Source of the DNA: Wenzhouxiangellaceae bacterium
GTDB lineage: Bacteria; Pseudomonadota; Gammaproteobacteria; Xanthomonadales; Wenzhouxiangellaceae
DNA length: 46,551 nucleotides
NCBI GenBank assembly: GCA_007695005.1
Contig: REEQ01000157.1
Span: forward strand, 1-46,551
Direction: 5' to 3'
Part shown: piece by piece, positions 8,977 to 17,733 of the stretch
Numbering within the stretch: the stretch's first letter is position 1
How the letters are laid out: every line of letters starts with the position of its first letter
The notes under the pieces: model-generated
The model's database searches: none
Seen by the model: only the letters and a program-made list of their open reading frames with translations
What the model was told of the DNA's origin: nothing
Position numbers and translations under genes: made by a program

Positions 8977-9759
8977 TTAGTCGGCCGTTTGCGGTGCGGT
9001 GACCGGAATGAACATCAAATCCGGCGGAATCTGCTCACGCGCGATGCGCGATGCCGTCTTGACGTAAGGCAGGAAGGACATGTCCAGGTCGACCCAGCGA
9101 CCGCTTTCGCTGTCGAAGCGCTTCAGCACCCGATCATCATCAGTGCGGAAGATCAGGGCAATGCGACCGATGCGCAGGAACTCGACGTTTTCAAAGCGGC
9201 GACCGTCAACTTCGATGTCCTCGCGGTAGGCCTCGATCGTGCGACCCAAATCATTTTCGATCTGGTAGGCCTCGACCACCAGGCGGTAGCGCTGGGCCGG
9301 CGAACGGCCCGGATCGTCCATGATGCCGCGCAGGCGCTCGACGCGTCCGCGACGCTCTTCCAGCAGCATCGGGATATCTGCCTCGACCAGATCAGCCAGC
9401 GCTTCGACCATGTCTTCCATCAGCGGCTGGACGGCACGCTGGAGGCTGGCGATGTTGTTGATGTCGCGTTCCAGAGAGGCGATTTCGCGTCGCTGGGCGT
9501 CGACCTGACGCTGCTGGGAAGCGTTGTAGCGATTGAGCTGCTCCAGCTGCTTCAGATTGGCCCGATAATCGCTGAGCAGGTTCTGGGTGCGAGAGTCAAG
9601 CTGGTCGATGCGCTCCTGGGAGCGACCAGTTTCCTGAACCACGGCACGGCTGGTATCCAGCACAGGCTCCACTTGCTGGGCGTGGACATGCAGCCCTGCC
9701 AGCATTACACCAAGTCCGGCTGCCAGGCAGGCACCCATGCCAATCGTCTGTCGTTTCAT
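8977..9759 (-). CDS. DUF3450 periplasmic coiled-coil protein, first gene of the TonB2-type operon
   Basis: 260 aa with a clear signal peptide (MKRQTIGMGACLAAG... ending VHAQ), then a long Gln/Arg/Glu-rich coiled coil (about 30-110, for example NASQQRQVDAQRREIASLER) and a C-terminal beta-rich part (GRIALIFRTDDDRVLKRF, SGRWVDLD). Proteins of this family regularly precede TtpC-like ExbB genes, which is the order seen here. The role is probably structural, spanning the periplasm alongside the TonB complex. ATG 9759 is chosen because it starts the signal peptide and has GGGA 8 nt upstream; the frame continues upstream without signal-like sequence. Confidence 0.88.
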   Translation of the reverse strand: MKRQTIGMGACLAAGLGVMLAGLHVHAQQVEPVLDTSRAVVQETGRSQERIDQLDSRTQNLLSDYRANLKQLEQLNRYNASQQRQVDAQRREIASLERDINNIASLQRAVQPLMEDMVEALADLVEADIPMLLEERRGRVERLRGIMDDPGRSPAQRYRLVVEAYQIENDLGRTIEAYREDIEVDGRRFENVEFLRIGRIALIFRTDDDRVLKRFDSESGRWVDLDMSFLPYVKTASRIAREQIPPDLMFIPVTAPQTAD

Positions 9760-10221
9760 ATGATAAATCCCGAAAAAAGGTCGAGTCGAACAATGTAAAG
9801 CGAGGAGACTAGCCGATGAATGGCCAAGACTCAAGCCCCAATGAAGCAGAGAGATTCTTGATTCAAGGCTCACAAATGTCAACCGGGCGCGCCGGGAACG
9901 CCCCCAGCTGTAACGCTGGTTCGCCCCCTCGAGCCTGCCTGCCGGCGTCCCGATCGCCTGCCGGGATCAGCATTTGCCGAACTTTTGAAAGCTTGCCCCG
10001 ATCAGGCCCGGCCGGTACGCCATCATGATCCGGGCTCCTGTTGTCGCGCTGCTCCCAACCGGCTCTGAAGCTCTGAATGCCTGTTGATCATTGATCTCTT
10101 CAAGCTAAGGTCGTGGTGAATGAAACTGCTATCATTGCCGGCCCGGGTTGCGCCTTACCTGTTCTGGCGCAAAATCATTCGCCCATGACCACCAACATCC
10201 AAAGCTGCAATTTTCCCAATC
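9760..10221. other. Divergent intergenic region between the TonB operon and the TPR/sulfotransferase gene
   Basis: 462 bp with no convincing gene; a 70-codon plus-strand frame at 9816-10028 has no domain and a skewed composition. It carries a likely minus-strand promoter (9854-9882) with an inverted repeat over its -10 element. On the plus strand an extended -10-like TGCTATCAT (hexamer 10130-10135) lies about 90 nt before the next gene, with no recognisable -35. I see nothing else. Confidence 0.6.
9854..9882 (-). promoter_or_regulatory. Putative sigma-70 promoter of the TonB/ExbBD operon with overlapping inverted repeat
   Basis: On the minus strand a perfect -35 TTGACA (9877-9882) is spaced 17 bp from AAGAAT (9854-9859), giving a leader of roughly 90 nt before the DUF3450 start. 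The inverted repeat CTTGA-T-TCAAG (9857-9867) overlaps the -10 and could bind a repressor. It does not resemble a full Fur box. Assigned by eye only. Confidence 0.45.
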
Positions 10222-12303
10222 ATGAGTCACGAATCCAGCGTCATCGACCAGGCCAGAGAGCAATTTCAGGCGGGCAACTTCACGACTGCCGAAGCGCTGT
10301 TCCGGGAAGCCCTCAGAGAAAAAGGCGATGATCCTCGACTGATGATGATGATCGGCCTGTGCCTGCAGCGCTCGGGCCGCGCCGAAGACGGCCTGGAGCA
10401 ACTGCAGGCCGCCGCGGCACTGGACCCGGACGATCCCGGCATCCAGCATCAGCTGGCCAGTGCCCTGGTCGATCTTGGCCGGCCCGAGCAGGCCCGGGCG
10501 CCGTTGAAGCGCTGCCTGACAGCCGACCCCAACCACCTGCTGGCCCGAACCCTGCTCGGCCATCTGGAACTTGCCGACCAGCAAACCCGTGCGGCAGCCG
10601 ACTGCTTCCAGGCAGCGCTGCGCATTGATCGCGACCATCCGCCCGCGCTGACCGGGCTGGCTATGGCCCAGCTGCGACTCGGCCAGCCCGAAAAGGCCCG
10701 CGCCCACGCCGAACGCGCCGCTGCACAAGAGCCCGGCAACGCGGCAGCACAGTTTGCCCTGGCCCAGGCCTATGATGCGCTGGGGCATTCGGGATTCGCC
10801 GAGCAGTGCCTGCGCAATGCGGCCCAGATCCAGCCCGACTCCGGCCGCATCTGGGCCGCACTCGGCACCTTGTTGGGGCGTAACGGTCAGTATGCCGATG
10901 CTGTCCAGGCCCTCAACCGGGCGCTTAAGCTTGGTGCCGGCACGAACCGGGTCTGGCTCGGCCTGGCCAGCAGCCTGCAACAGCTCGGTCGACTAGACGA
11001 AGCCCAGACCATGGTGGAACGTTTCCTGCAGCGTGTGCCTGACAATCCCGTTGGCCAGGCCCTGCTCGTCGAGCTCCTGCTCGACCGGGGCAAAACCGAG
11101 CAGGCGCGCACGGTCATCCAGCGGCTGGCCGCGGAGCAGGGCCCGCGCATCACCTTGCTGCGCGCCCGCCTGGCTGAAGCCACTGGCGAGCTGGATCAGG
11201 CCCACGCGCTGGCCAGCGAGCTGCACCATGCCGACGAAACGGCGCTGGCTGATGCCGCGCGGCTGCTCTCCGGTCGCGTTGCCAAGGCACGCGGTACCGC
11301 CGTCATTGCCCGCAAGGCGCTGCAGCCGCTGATCGAGGCCGGTCGCCACGAGCCTGCATCCTCGTCTCTGCTGGCAGACACCATCGCCGCCGGGGGCCAG
11401 ATCGACCGCGCCCGCGATGTGCTGGAGCGACTGGTGAATGATCAGGCCCGCTACACCCCCAGCGTCAGGGCGCGCGGTGCCAGACACCTGGCCAGACTGC
11501 TCGACCGGGCCGGAGAACATGCCGACGCCAGTCAGTTTCTCGAGCTGCCGGGCTGGCATCACTGCGAGCTGTTGCAGCGATTGGCAACGGATTCCCCGGC
11601 CGCGCTGCAGGCGGCCTGGGACCAGGAGACCGATTTCGGCGAGAAAACAGCAGCCATCGAGGACGGCCGAAGCAACCCGATCTTCATCCTTGGCTGGCCC
11701 GGCAGCGGGCGCGACCTGCTGCTGGCAGCACTGGACAAGCAAGCCGGGGGGGTTCAGCTGAGCCAGGAGCGGGAACGCAACCGTCGCGAAGCACTCGGCC
11801 TGCCCCTGGAGCCCGAGCAGCTACGGCAACTGGACGAGGGCCGGCTCCGCCTCGGGCGCAAGCGCTTCCTGGGCGAGCTGCGTGGTCGCTCGGACAGCGC
11901 AGGCAAGCCAGTCATCGATACCAGCTGGTGGGAAATGACCGCCCTGCCGGCGCTGGCCCGCCACTTCCCGGGGGCGAGCGTGATCGTCCCGCGGGCCGAC
12001 ACCGAAGCCCTGGCCTTTTTCTGGCTGCTGGCCGGCTATCGTGATCTTGATCGCATGCAGTCCGAGTATGCGGCCGAGCGTCGACGCTTCCTGCATTTCA
12101 AGCCCCGACTGAACCTGAATTTCGTTGACCTTGGCCTCAAGGACTTGCTGGATCAGCCCGCCGAGACGCTGGCCACGCTGGGCGCATCGCTGGGACTGAA
12201 CTTCGATGAGCCGGCCCTCCAGGGGCTGGCATCCGCCCGCCGGGACACCCCTTACGACAACATGCACAACTGGCCGCATTATCGCCAGAAAACGGTGGAC
12301 TGA
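10222..12303 (+). CDS. TPR protein with a C-terminal sulfotransferase-like domain
   Basis: 693 aa, no signal peptide, probably cytoplasmic. Residues about 5-440 are tandem TPR units (for example GNFTTAEALFREALREKGD, GQYADAVQALNRALKLGAG). From about 485 a sulfotransferase-like domain begins: NPIFILGWPGSGRDLL sits where the 5'-phosphosulfate loop normally reads like GMPRSGTTL. The end (NMHNWPHYRQKT) matches the family's C-terminal region. The loop has lost the usual Arg and Thr, and the 3'-phosphate motif (VIVPRADTEALAFFW) lacks the expected Ser, so activity is doubtful. TPR-sulfotransferases often lie near TonB receptors and 2-oxoglutarate oxygenases, as here, but the substrate is unknown. The next gene is convergent, 26 bp away. 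Confidence 0.8.
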   Translation: MSHESSVIDQAREQFQAGNFTTAEALFREALREKGDDPRLMMMIGLCLQRSGRAEDGLEQLQAAAALDPDDPGIQHQLASALVDLGRPEQARAPLKRCLTADPNHLLARTLLGHLELADQQTRAAADCFQAALRIDRDHPPALTGLAMAQLRLGQPEKARAHAERAAAQEPGNAAAQFALAQAYDALGHSGFAEQCLRNAAQIQPDSGRIWAALGTLLGRNGQYADAVQALNRALKLGAGTNRVWLGLASSLQQLGRLDEAQTMVERFLQRVPDNPVGQALLVELLLDRGKTEQARTVIQRLAAEQGPRITLLRARLAEATGELDQAHALASELHHADETALADAARLLSGRVAKARGTAVIARKALQPLIEAGRHEPASSSLLADTIAAGGQIDRARDVLERLVNDQARYTPSVRARGARHLARLLDRAGEHADASQFLELPGWHHCELLQRLATDSPAALQAAWDQETDFGEKTAAIEDGRSNPIFILGWPGSGRDLLLAALDKQAGGVQLSQERERNRREALGLPLEPEQLRQLDEGRLRLGRKRFLGELRGRSDSAGKPVIDTSWWEMTALPALARHFPGASVIVPRADTEALAFFWLLAGYRDLDRMQSEYAAERRRFLHFKPRLNLNFVDLGLKDLLDQPAETLATLGASLGLNFDEPALQGLASARRDTPYDNMHNWPHYRQKTVD

Positions 12304-12329
12304 CCCCTCGCTCGCAACCGCTCTCAGGG

Positions 12330-13619
12330 CTAGTCCGAGCGGCTGGGCGGCTGGCGAGACAGGCTCCACAAGGCGGCGTACTTGTCGAAGGTATAGGCTG
12401 CATAAACGGTGGCCATGAGCAGGCCACGGCGGCCGTCAAGACAACCCATGCGGCGAACGTAGAGCAACAGAAAGCTCCCCAAGCCCCGTAGCCAGGCCTT
12501 GCCCGGACTTGCCTTGCGGCCGCGCCGGTGCATGGCCCGGGCGCTGATCAGACTGTAGTCGGTGAACTTGGCCCGCATGTGGGCGTAATCGCGGAAGGTA
12601 TCGTGGCAGACCGGCGCGCCCAGGGTCGCCACCCGGCCATCCAGCACGACATCTTCATGGACATCGGCATCGTTGAAGCGTGCGCCCTCGCGCCGAAACA
12701 GGCGCTTGTGATAGCGTCCATCGGCACCGAAGTAGACCAGGCCGTCAAAAACGCGCGACACCCAGGGTATTCGAAAGGCGACGATATTGCCGGGCTGTGC
12801 GAGGCGGGCATCGATCTCGCGCTTCAGTTCCTCGCTGAGATATTCGTCGGCATCAATATTGAGCACCCAGTCCCCGCTGCAGCGCTCCAGCGCCCGCTGT
12901 TTCTGACGACCATAGCCGGGCCAGTCAGTCTCCCAGACCCGATCGGTATACCGTCTGACCCGCTCCAGGGTGCCGTCGGTGCTGCCCGAGTCGAGCACCA
13001 CGATCTCATCGGCCCAGCCTGCCACCCGCCCCAGGCACTCATCAATGCGATCGATCTCATCCTTGCACACCAGCAGCACCGAGATCCTGCCCTGGCGTTG
13101 CGCGGGCGAGGCCAGCCAGCGCCGGCGCAAGTGCTCCAGCAAGCCGAGCACCAGGCCCAGCGCCAACGGCGTCAAGGGTATGACCGCAAGCAGCGAAAGC
13201 GGCAATGCCCAGGCCCAGTAGGCCGCCGCCAGCAAGGCCAGCAGCACTATCGTTACTCCGCGCAACAGGCCGGCGACCATGCCTGGCACGGCCCACAGGT
13301 GATTGAGATTGAGCAGAATGATCACCAGCGGAAAATACAGCGCCACCAGCCACTGCCACCAGGGCAGCGGCCCCGGCGGACCCAGCCAGAGAACACCCGC
13401 TGCCAACAGCAGACAGGCGAAGGTCGCGGCCAGCCGGTGCCAGGCTGACACGGACATCGCGGCCAGGTAGCCGGCCGACAGACCGATCATGGCCAGGCTG
13501 GCTGACCAGGCCGGGACCAGCAGCAGCGCCGACAGCAGGCCGGCCATGACCAGCATGCGGTGGCGACGCTGGAAGCGCCCCGGCTCGACCGCCGCCGTCA
13601 ATGCGGCTGGACGCGACAT
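12330..13619 (-). CDS. Membrane-anchored family 2 glycosyltransferase, WaaE/KdtX-like
   Basis: 429 aa. The first ~175 residues are very hydrophobic (several helices, for example MLVMAGLLSALLLVPAW and GVTIVLLALLAAAYWAWALP). The rest is a GT2 domain: ISVLLVCKDEIDRID, DEIVVLDSGSTDGT and the metal-binding LNIDADEYLSEEL. The stretch TDWPGYGRQKQRALERCSGD and the late HEDVVLDG and YAHMRAKFTDYS segments resemble LPS core beta-1,4-glucosyltransferases of the WaaE type, which are normally about 250 aa and lack the membrane part. It probably acts at the inner membrane on LPS or another surface glycan. ATG 13619 has a poor ribosome site; GTG 13646 is the alternative. The gene lies 74 bp after the S9 peptidase on the same strand. 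Confidence 0.85.
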   Translation of the reverse strand: MSRPAALTAAVEPGRFQRRHRMLVMAGLLSALLLVPAWSASLAMIGLSAGYLAAMSVSAWHRLAATFACLLLAAGVLWLGPPGPLPWWQWLVALYFPLVIILLNLNHLWAVPGMVAGLLRGVTIVLLALLAAAYWAWALPLSLLAVIPLTPLALGLVLGLLEHLRRRWLASPAQRQGRISVLLVCKDEIDRIDECLGRVAGWADEIVVLDSGSTDGTLERVRRYTDRVWETDWPGYGRQKQRALERCSGDWVLNIDADEYLSEELKREIDARLAQPGNIVAFRIPWVSRVFDGLVYFGADGRYHKRLFRREGARFNDADVHEDVVLDGRVATLGAPVCHDTFRDYAHMRAKFTDYSLISARAMHRRGRKASPGKAWLRGLGSFLLLYVRRMGCLDGRRGLLMATVYAAYTFDKYAALWSLSRQPPSRSD

Positions 13620-13693
13620 GTCAGCCACAGGCAAGCGCGCTGCCACAGGAGCGCTGCGGCAACACGCCTCCCAATGGCCGGCATGAACGGGTC

Positions 13694-15655
13694 TCAGTCG
13701 AGGCTGGCGGTACGCTCGTTGTCATCCCGCGGCCTCCAGCGCGAGCCGATGGTGCGATCGAACATGTCGAGCGCGCGGGAGTAGAGCTTGACATTGTTTT
13801 CCAGCTTGTAGAAACCGTGGCCCTCGCCGCTGACGAACAGCTTGTCATGCGCAATGCCAGCCCGCTCCAGCGCCTCGATCAGGACATGATATTGATTGTA
13901 GTGGGCCTGCTCGTCAGCCGCACCATGGGCTATGAACAAATCGGCCTGTATGCGATCGACATGGTGAACCGGGGAGTGGGCGCGCAGACGCTCGCTGTCG
14001 GTGCCGATGGCGCGATCCAGATAAGCCCGGCCAAAACCGACTCGGCGGGCAATGTTGCCCTCGCGACGCGCCCTCTCCAGGTCATAAACGCCGACAAAGG
14101 CAAAGGCGCAACGGTAGAGCTCCGGTTCCCGGATCACGCTCATCATCGCCGAATAGCCGCCGTAGCTGGCGCCGGAAATGCAGACCCGGTCGGGGTGGGC
14201 AATGCCCTCGTCGATCGCCCAGCGCACGGCATCGGTCAGGTCATCCTGCATCTTGTCGCCCCAATGCAGGTAGCCGGACTCCTCAAACTGCTGGCCATAA
14301 CCGCCTGAGCCGCGGAAATTGACCTGAAGCACGGCAAAACCCCGGTTGGCCATGGCCTGAACCCAGGGATCCCAGCTCCAGGTATCGAAGGGCCCATGCG
14401 GACCGCCATGGACTTCAACCACCAGCGGCAGGTCCTGCTCCTCGAGGCCATTGGGCACGGTCAGAAAGGCTGTCAGCTTAAGCCCGTCCCGGGCCGTAAT
14501 CTGGACCGGCCGCATCGCCGCCATGCGTTCGGCGTTGACCCATTGCCGCGCGGCCACCAGCTCACTCAGGGCCATGGTCTCGGTATCGAGCAGCATGAAA
14601 ACCCCGGGCTCGCGATCGCTGGCCAGACGGACAACGGCACGCCGGTTGTCATCGCTGTAGTTGCTGACAGTCACGTTGTAGTTCGGCAGCGCATTCATCA
14701 GACTGCGCACCAGGCGGGCGGTAGGATGATCCGGCTCGATCCAGCGCGCCTCGGGAATCGGCGTATTGAAGACTGCGCCGATGATCCGGGTCTGGTCCAT
14801 GTCCCAGATCGGCGCCAGCATCTCGTAACGCTCGTCGGTCAACACCGCTTCACTGCGCCCGCTGGCCAGGTGCAGGCGGTGCAGCCCCATCCTGGTTTGA
14901 TCGCGGGTGCTGACATAGGCGTAGTCACCGCTCTCATCAAAACTGTGGAACGCCACGGTGCCGCCGAATGGATTGTCAAAGGTACGCCAGCTGTCATCCG
15001 GCGTGGTTCGATAGGCAAATTCGAACTCGTAGTCATCGGTAATGCCGAAGGCAAACAGCACCTCACCGCGGGCATTGGTGCCAAGACCGCCGCGCGACAG
15101 CGGCGAGGTAGCCACCGTTCGGCCGCGCGCCTCGCTGATGATATTCATTCGACGTGCAACCGGGCGCTCACTGTCATGCGTGCGCTCGATCACCAGCACA
15201 TGGTTACGGTCATCGGGCAGGCGATGAATGATTTCCACCCAGCGACCGACCATCGAACCGCGGCGGAAACCCTGGTAGATCAGGCGCCGATTGCTGCCGT
15301 CGGCATTGGTCGCGTAAACCCGGCCGGTTGGAGTGGGTGCTGCCAGGCTGCCGGCCTGACGGGTCGAGGTCATCAACAGGCGCTCTTCGGTGGCCCAGAA
15401 CAGGCCGCCCAGGTGCTCTTCACGATCGGGCGAGAACTGCGACAGGATGCTGACATCCGGGTAGTTGCGAATATCCAGAATGGCCAGTCCGGTGCGATCT
15501 TCCTGCGGTACGGTGACAGCCAGGTAATCGCCGCCCGGCGAGATCTGGATGGCGCGAAACTCCGGGTGCCGGAAAAAGTCTTCAAGGTCAATCAGTTCGG
15601 CACGCAATGGGCAAAAAACCGCGAGCAGGCCAAGGGCAATGATCAGAAAGCGCAT
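13694..15655 (-). CDS. Secreted S9 family (prolyl oligopeptidase-type) peptidase
   Basis: 653 aa with a signal peptide (MRFLIIALGLLAVFCPLRA). An N-terminal seven-bladed propeller-like half (about 20-400) is followed by an alpha/beta hydrolase domain. The triad is visible: nucleophile in GASYGGYS (Ser497), Asp581 in AHGAADEQ and His613 in GEGHGFYK. HGGPHGPFDTWSWDP is the typical oxyanion-side segment. These enzymes cleave short peptides in the periplasm. ATG 15655 has AGGGA 6 nt upstream and starts the signal peptide. The neighbourhood (TonB receptor, oxygenases) would fit peptide uptake and degradation, but this is inference. Lasso-peptide isopeptidases have a similar fold; no lasso precursor or maturation genes are nearby. 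Confidence 0.92.
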   Translation of the reverse strand: MRFLIIALGLLAVFCPLRAELIDLEDFFRHPEFRAIQISPGGDYLAVTVPQEDRTGLAILDIRNYPDVSILSQFSPDREEHLGGLFWATEERLLMTSTRQAGSLAAPTPTGRVYATNADGSNRRLIYQGFRRGSMVGRWVEIIHRLPDDRNHVLVIERTHDSERPVARRMNIISEARGRTVATSPLSRGGLGTNARGEVLFAFGITDDYEFEFAYRTTPDDSWRTFDNPFGGTVAFHSFDESGDYAYVSTRDQTRMGLHRLHLASGRSEAVLTDERYEMLAPIWDMDQTRIIGAVFNTPIPEARWIEPDHPTARLVRSLMNALPNYNVTVSNYSDDNRRAVVRLASDREPGVFMLLDTETMALSELVAARQWVNAERMAAMRPVQITARDGLKLTAFLTVPNGLEEQDLPLVVEVHGGPHGPFDTWSWDPWVQAMANRGFAVLQVNFRGSGGYGQQFEESGYLHWGDKMQDDLTDAVRWAIDEGIAHPDRVCISGASYGGYSAMMSVIREPELYRCAFAFVGVYDLERARREGNIARRVGFGRAYLDRAIGTDSERLRAHSPVHHVDRIQADLFIAHGAADEQAHYNQYHVLIEALERAGIAHDKLFVSGEGHGFYKLENNVKLYSRALDMFDRTIGSRWRPRDDNERTASLD

Positions 15656-15709
15656 GATGGATCCCTGGTTGGGTTGCAGGAGTGAGCTGTCAAGTTTATC
15701 GCAGCCCGG

Positions 15710-15737
15710 TTCGGCGCCCAAGTCCGCGTGCTAGACT
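15710..15737 (+). promoter_or_regulatory. Putative promoter of the first 2OG-Fe(II) oxygenase gene
   Basis: TTCGGC (15710-15715) is spaced 16 bp from TAGACT (15732-15737), which is preceded by TGC as an extended -10. Transcription would begin near 15744, about 33 nt before the ATG at 15777. The same 120-bp spacer must also carry the divergent peptidase promoter; on the minus strand TTGGGC and TAAACT are spaced 17 bp. Confidence 0.4.
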
Positions 15738-15776
15738 TTGGCGCCGTTGAGTGAATCGAGTCCGAAACAGGCCGTC

Positions 15777-16436
15777 ATGCTGCAAATCAAACCCGGTTTC
15801 GCCGTACCCCTGGGGTTTTCAAGACTGGAGGGCTCCTCGGCTCTGAACGAAGCCCTGCGCAGCCTGTTCCTGGCGCGGGAAAAGGAAGGCCCACGCTGGG
15901 CCAACCCCAACCCTTACACGCATCGCAACAAGGCCCTCTACGAGAGCCACTTCGACCTGTTCAAATGGCCGGACGCGCCGGTACAGCATCTCAAGGCCTT
16001 CTGCTGGAACCAGCTGCTGGAGCTGGTCGGACGGCTCAATGGCTATCAGCCCGGCTACCTGCAAGGCCTGCGCATCGGTGCCGATGCCTGGTTTCACATT
16101 ACCCGGCGCGGCGGCCAGTTCGGCATTCACAATCACCCGATGGCCTCGTGGTCCGGCGTCTATTGCGTGGCCGGTGGCGACCATGACGAGGGCCGCGACG
16201 ACAGCGGCTTGCTGACCTTCATCAACCCCTTCATCATGACCACCATGTTTGTCGATGCCGGCACCGCACAGATGCAGGAACCCTACAGCATCAACAGCCG
16301 CTCTTACCGCCTCGAACCCGGCATGCTGGTGATGTTCCCGTCCTGGCTGCTGCACGAGGTCAAGCCTTTCCACGGCGAAGGCGAACGCATCACCGTGGCC
16401 TTCAACACCTGGTTCTATCCGCCGCAGGGCGGCTGA
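15777..16436 (+). CDS. Putative 2OG-Fe(II) oxygenase (2OG-FeII_Oxy_5 type)
   Basis: 219 aa. The fold-defining segments are GGQFGIHNHPMASWSGVYCV (His118, His120 region), then MLVMFPSWLLHEVKPF (His193) and GERITVAFN (Arg204). Together they match the double-stranded beta-helix oxygenases of the TIGR02466/PF13759 type, where two His plus an acidic or His ligand hold Fe(II) and the late Arg binds 2-oxoglutarate. No signal peptide. Its substrate is unknown; family members are often encoded near TonB receptors and TPR-sulfotransferases. ATG 15777 is preferred over an upstream in-frame codon at 15738, which lies at the predicted transcription start. It is convergent with another, unrelated-subfamily 2OG oxygenase 26 bp away. 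Confidence 0.8.
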   Translation: MLQIKPGFAVPLGFSRLEGSSALNEALRSLFLAREKEGPRWANPNPYTHRNKALYESHFDLFKWPDAPVQHLKAFCWNQLLELVGRLNGYQPGYLQGLRIGADAWFHITRRGGQFGIHNHPMASWSGVYCVAGGDHDEGRDDSGLLTFINPFIMTTMFVDAGTAQMQEPYSINSRSYRLEPGMLVMFPSWLLHEVKPFHGEGERITVAFNTWFYPPQGG

Positions 16437-16462
16437 GCCTTCACCGTCGCGCCATTCAGCGG

Positions 16463-17455
16463 TCAACTGGCCAGCAGGCCGCTGCGGTTCCAGAGAGGGC
16501 GGGCACGGTACCAGAGGGTGGCGATCCACTTTTCGCCGCGCTTGACCGGCGCGCCGCGGTGGATGGATTCAGGCGCCAGGGAGCCGTCGGCGCGAACACT
16601 GGAGAAGCTCAGGCATTGACCGGCACCGGGTCGCAAGCTCAAATTCCAGTCGCGAAACTCGGTTTCTCCGCCGTCGAAATCCGCGCTGAGGTAGGCGATC
16701 ACGGTATGCACGCGCTGGCCGAAACGGCGAATTTCCTCGACCAGCTCGGGCGTGGTCGGCTGAATGTAGTCGCGATGCCAGCGGTACTGCTGTCCAGGCC
16801 GGTAGCGCAGGATCACCAGCGGCTCGGCTGCCGCCAGCCCTTGCCCGGTGGCCGCAGCCATCATCCGTTCCAGCGAAGCCAGCAGGCAGTCCGAGCTCGG
16901 AGGCGGCAAGATCGCCTGATCGCTGTCGCGGATCTGCTGCTTGCGCTCGCCACGCTGCTGACCGTACACCTCGGCCGGTCGCAGATGCGGACGAGCCCGG
17001 GCGCGGACCAGGCCGAGACGGCCCGGCTTGATTGGCAAACCGGCTGTCGCGACCGGCGTATCGCTGTCGACCGACGGCCGAGGCAGCCCGCTCATCCGCC
17101 CCCAAAGGTCGACATGCCGAGCATCCAGCGACAACCCGTGGCCTGCCAGACGATCGCGCAAAGCTGAAGGCAGCCCGATGCCAGGCGTATTGACCGCATC
17201 CCAGAAACGGATCAACTGATCCAGTTCATCCGGTGCCTGGCTGACAGCCAGGGCCATGGCCAGGGCGAGTTCCGCAGCGCTGGTCTCGCTGCCAATGGCA
17301 TGGGCCAGCCAGGCCCGGGCAAAAGCAGGCAACTGCCTGCCCAAGGCCAACAGCTGCTCCTCCGGCACAGCACGCCCGGCGAGGCGGTGCTCGAGTGCCT
17401 CGATCACGGCCTGTCGGGCCAGTTCGGCCGCGCTTGCGTGCGCTACTTGATTCAT
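16463..17455 (-). CDS. Prolyl 4-hydroxylase-like 2OG-Fe(II) oxygenase with helical N-terminal domain
   Basis: 330 aa. The C-terminal half carries the full P4H signature: YRWHRDYI (His227, Asp229 as iron ligands), ADFDGGETEF, SIHRGAPV (His299) and GEKWIATLWY (Lys309 for 2-oxoglutarate). The first ~180 residues are Ala/Leu-rich helices that look like TPR/Sel1-type repeats and could present a protein or peptide substrate. ATG 17455 has AGG 6 nt upstream; the TTG directly before it is unlikely to be used. It lies downstream of the TonB receptor on the same strand, but two hairpins in between make co-transcription unlikely. Confidence 0.88.
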   Translation of the reverse strand: MNQVAHASAAELARQAVIEALEHRLAGRAVPEEQLLALGRQLPAFARAWLAHAIGSETSAAELALAMALAVSQAPDELDQLIRFWDAVNTPGIGLPSALRDRLAGHGLSLDARHVDLWGRMSGLPRPSVDSDTPVATAGLPIKPGRLGLVRARARPHLRPAEVYGQQRGERKQQIRDSDQAILPPPSSDCLLASLERMMAAATGQGLAAAEPLVILRYRPGQQYRWHRDYIQPTTPELVEEIRRFGQRVHTVIAYLSADFDGGETEFRDWNLSLRPGAGQCLSFSSVRADGSLAPESIHRGAPVKRGEKWIATLWYRARPLWNRSGLLAS

Positions 17456-17637
17456 CAACGACCTGCTCAGGATTGATTTGTCGACCCGTCGACGGAAAAT
17501 CGCGGGCTGACCCGCATCAGGTGCAGACCCCCCAGTCTAAGCCACCAAGGCTGGCAGGCCAAGACCCCTCGACGACGGCCGCGAAAGCGAATGCGCCCGG
17601 CAATCCCGACACTGCCGAACCATGGAGCGGTACGCTC

Positions 17638-17670
17638 AAAAAAAAGCACGGCCCCCAGGGGAGGCCGTGC
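17638..17670 (-). terminator. Rho-independent terminator of the TonB-dependent receptor gene
   Basis: Stem gcacggcc (17646-17653) pairs with ggccgtgc (17663-17670). On the minus strand it is followed by eight T residues (17645-17638), about 65 nt after the receptor stop. Confidence 0.88.
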
Positions 17671-17694
17671 CAGAGTCGATCAACAAACCTTCGC

Positions 17695-17722
17695 CATCGA
17701 ACCCGGAAGACCGGGTTCGATG
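17695..17722 (-). terminator. Perfect 12-bp hairpin just after the receptor stop codon
   Basis: CATCGAACCCGG and CCGGGTTCGATG flank the 4-base loop AAGA, only 12 nt past the receptor stop and 24 nt before the T-tract terminator. It has no T-run of its own, so it may stabilise the 3' end of the message or act in tandem with the next hairpin. Confidence 0.6.
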
Positions 17723-17733
17723 CTTCAGCGCGA

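Noticed and set aside
9816-10028. 70-codon plus-strand open frame in the divergent intergenic region
   Set aside because: It overlaps the predicted TonB operon promoter, has no ribosome site and shows no protein-like pattern.
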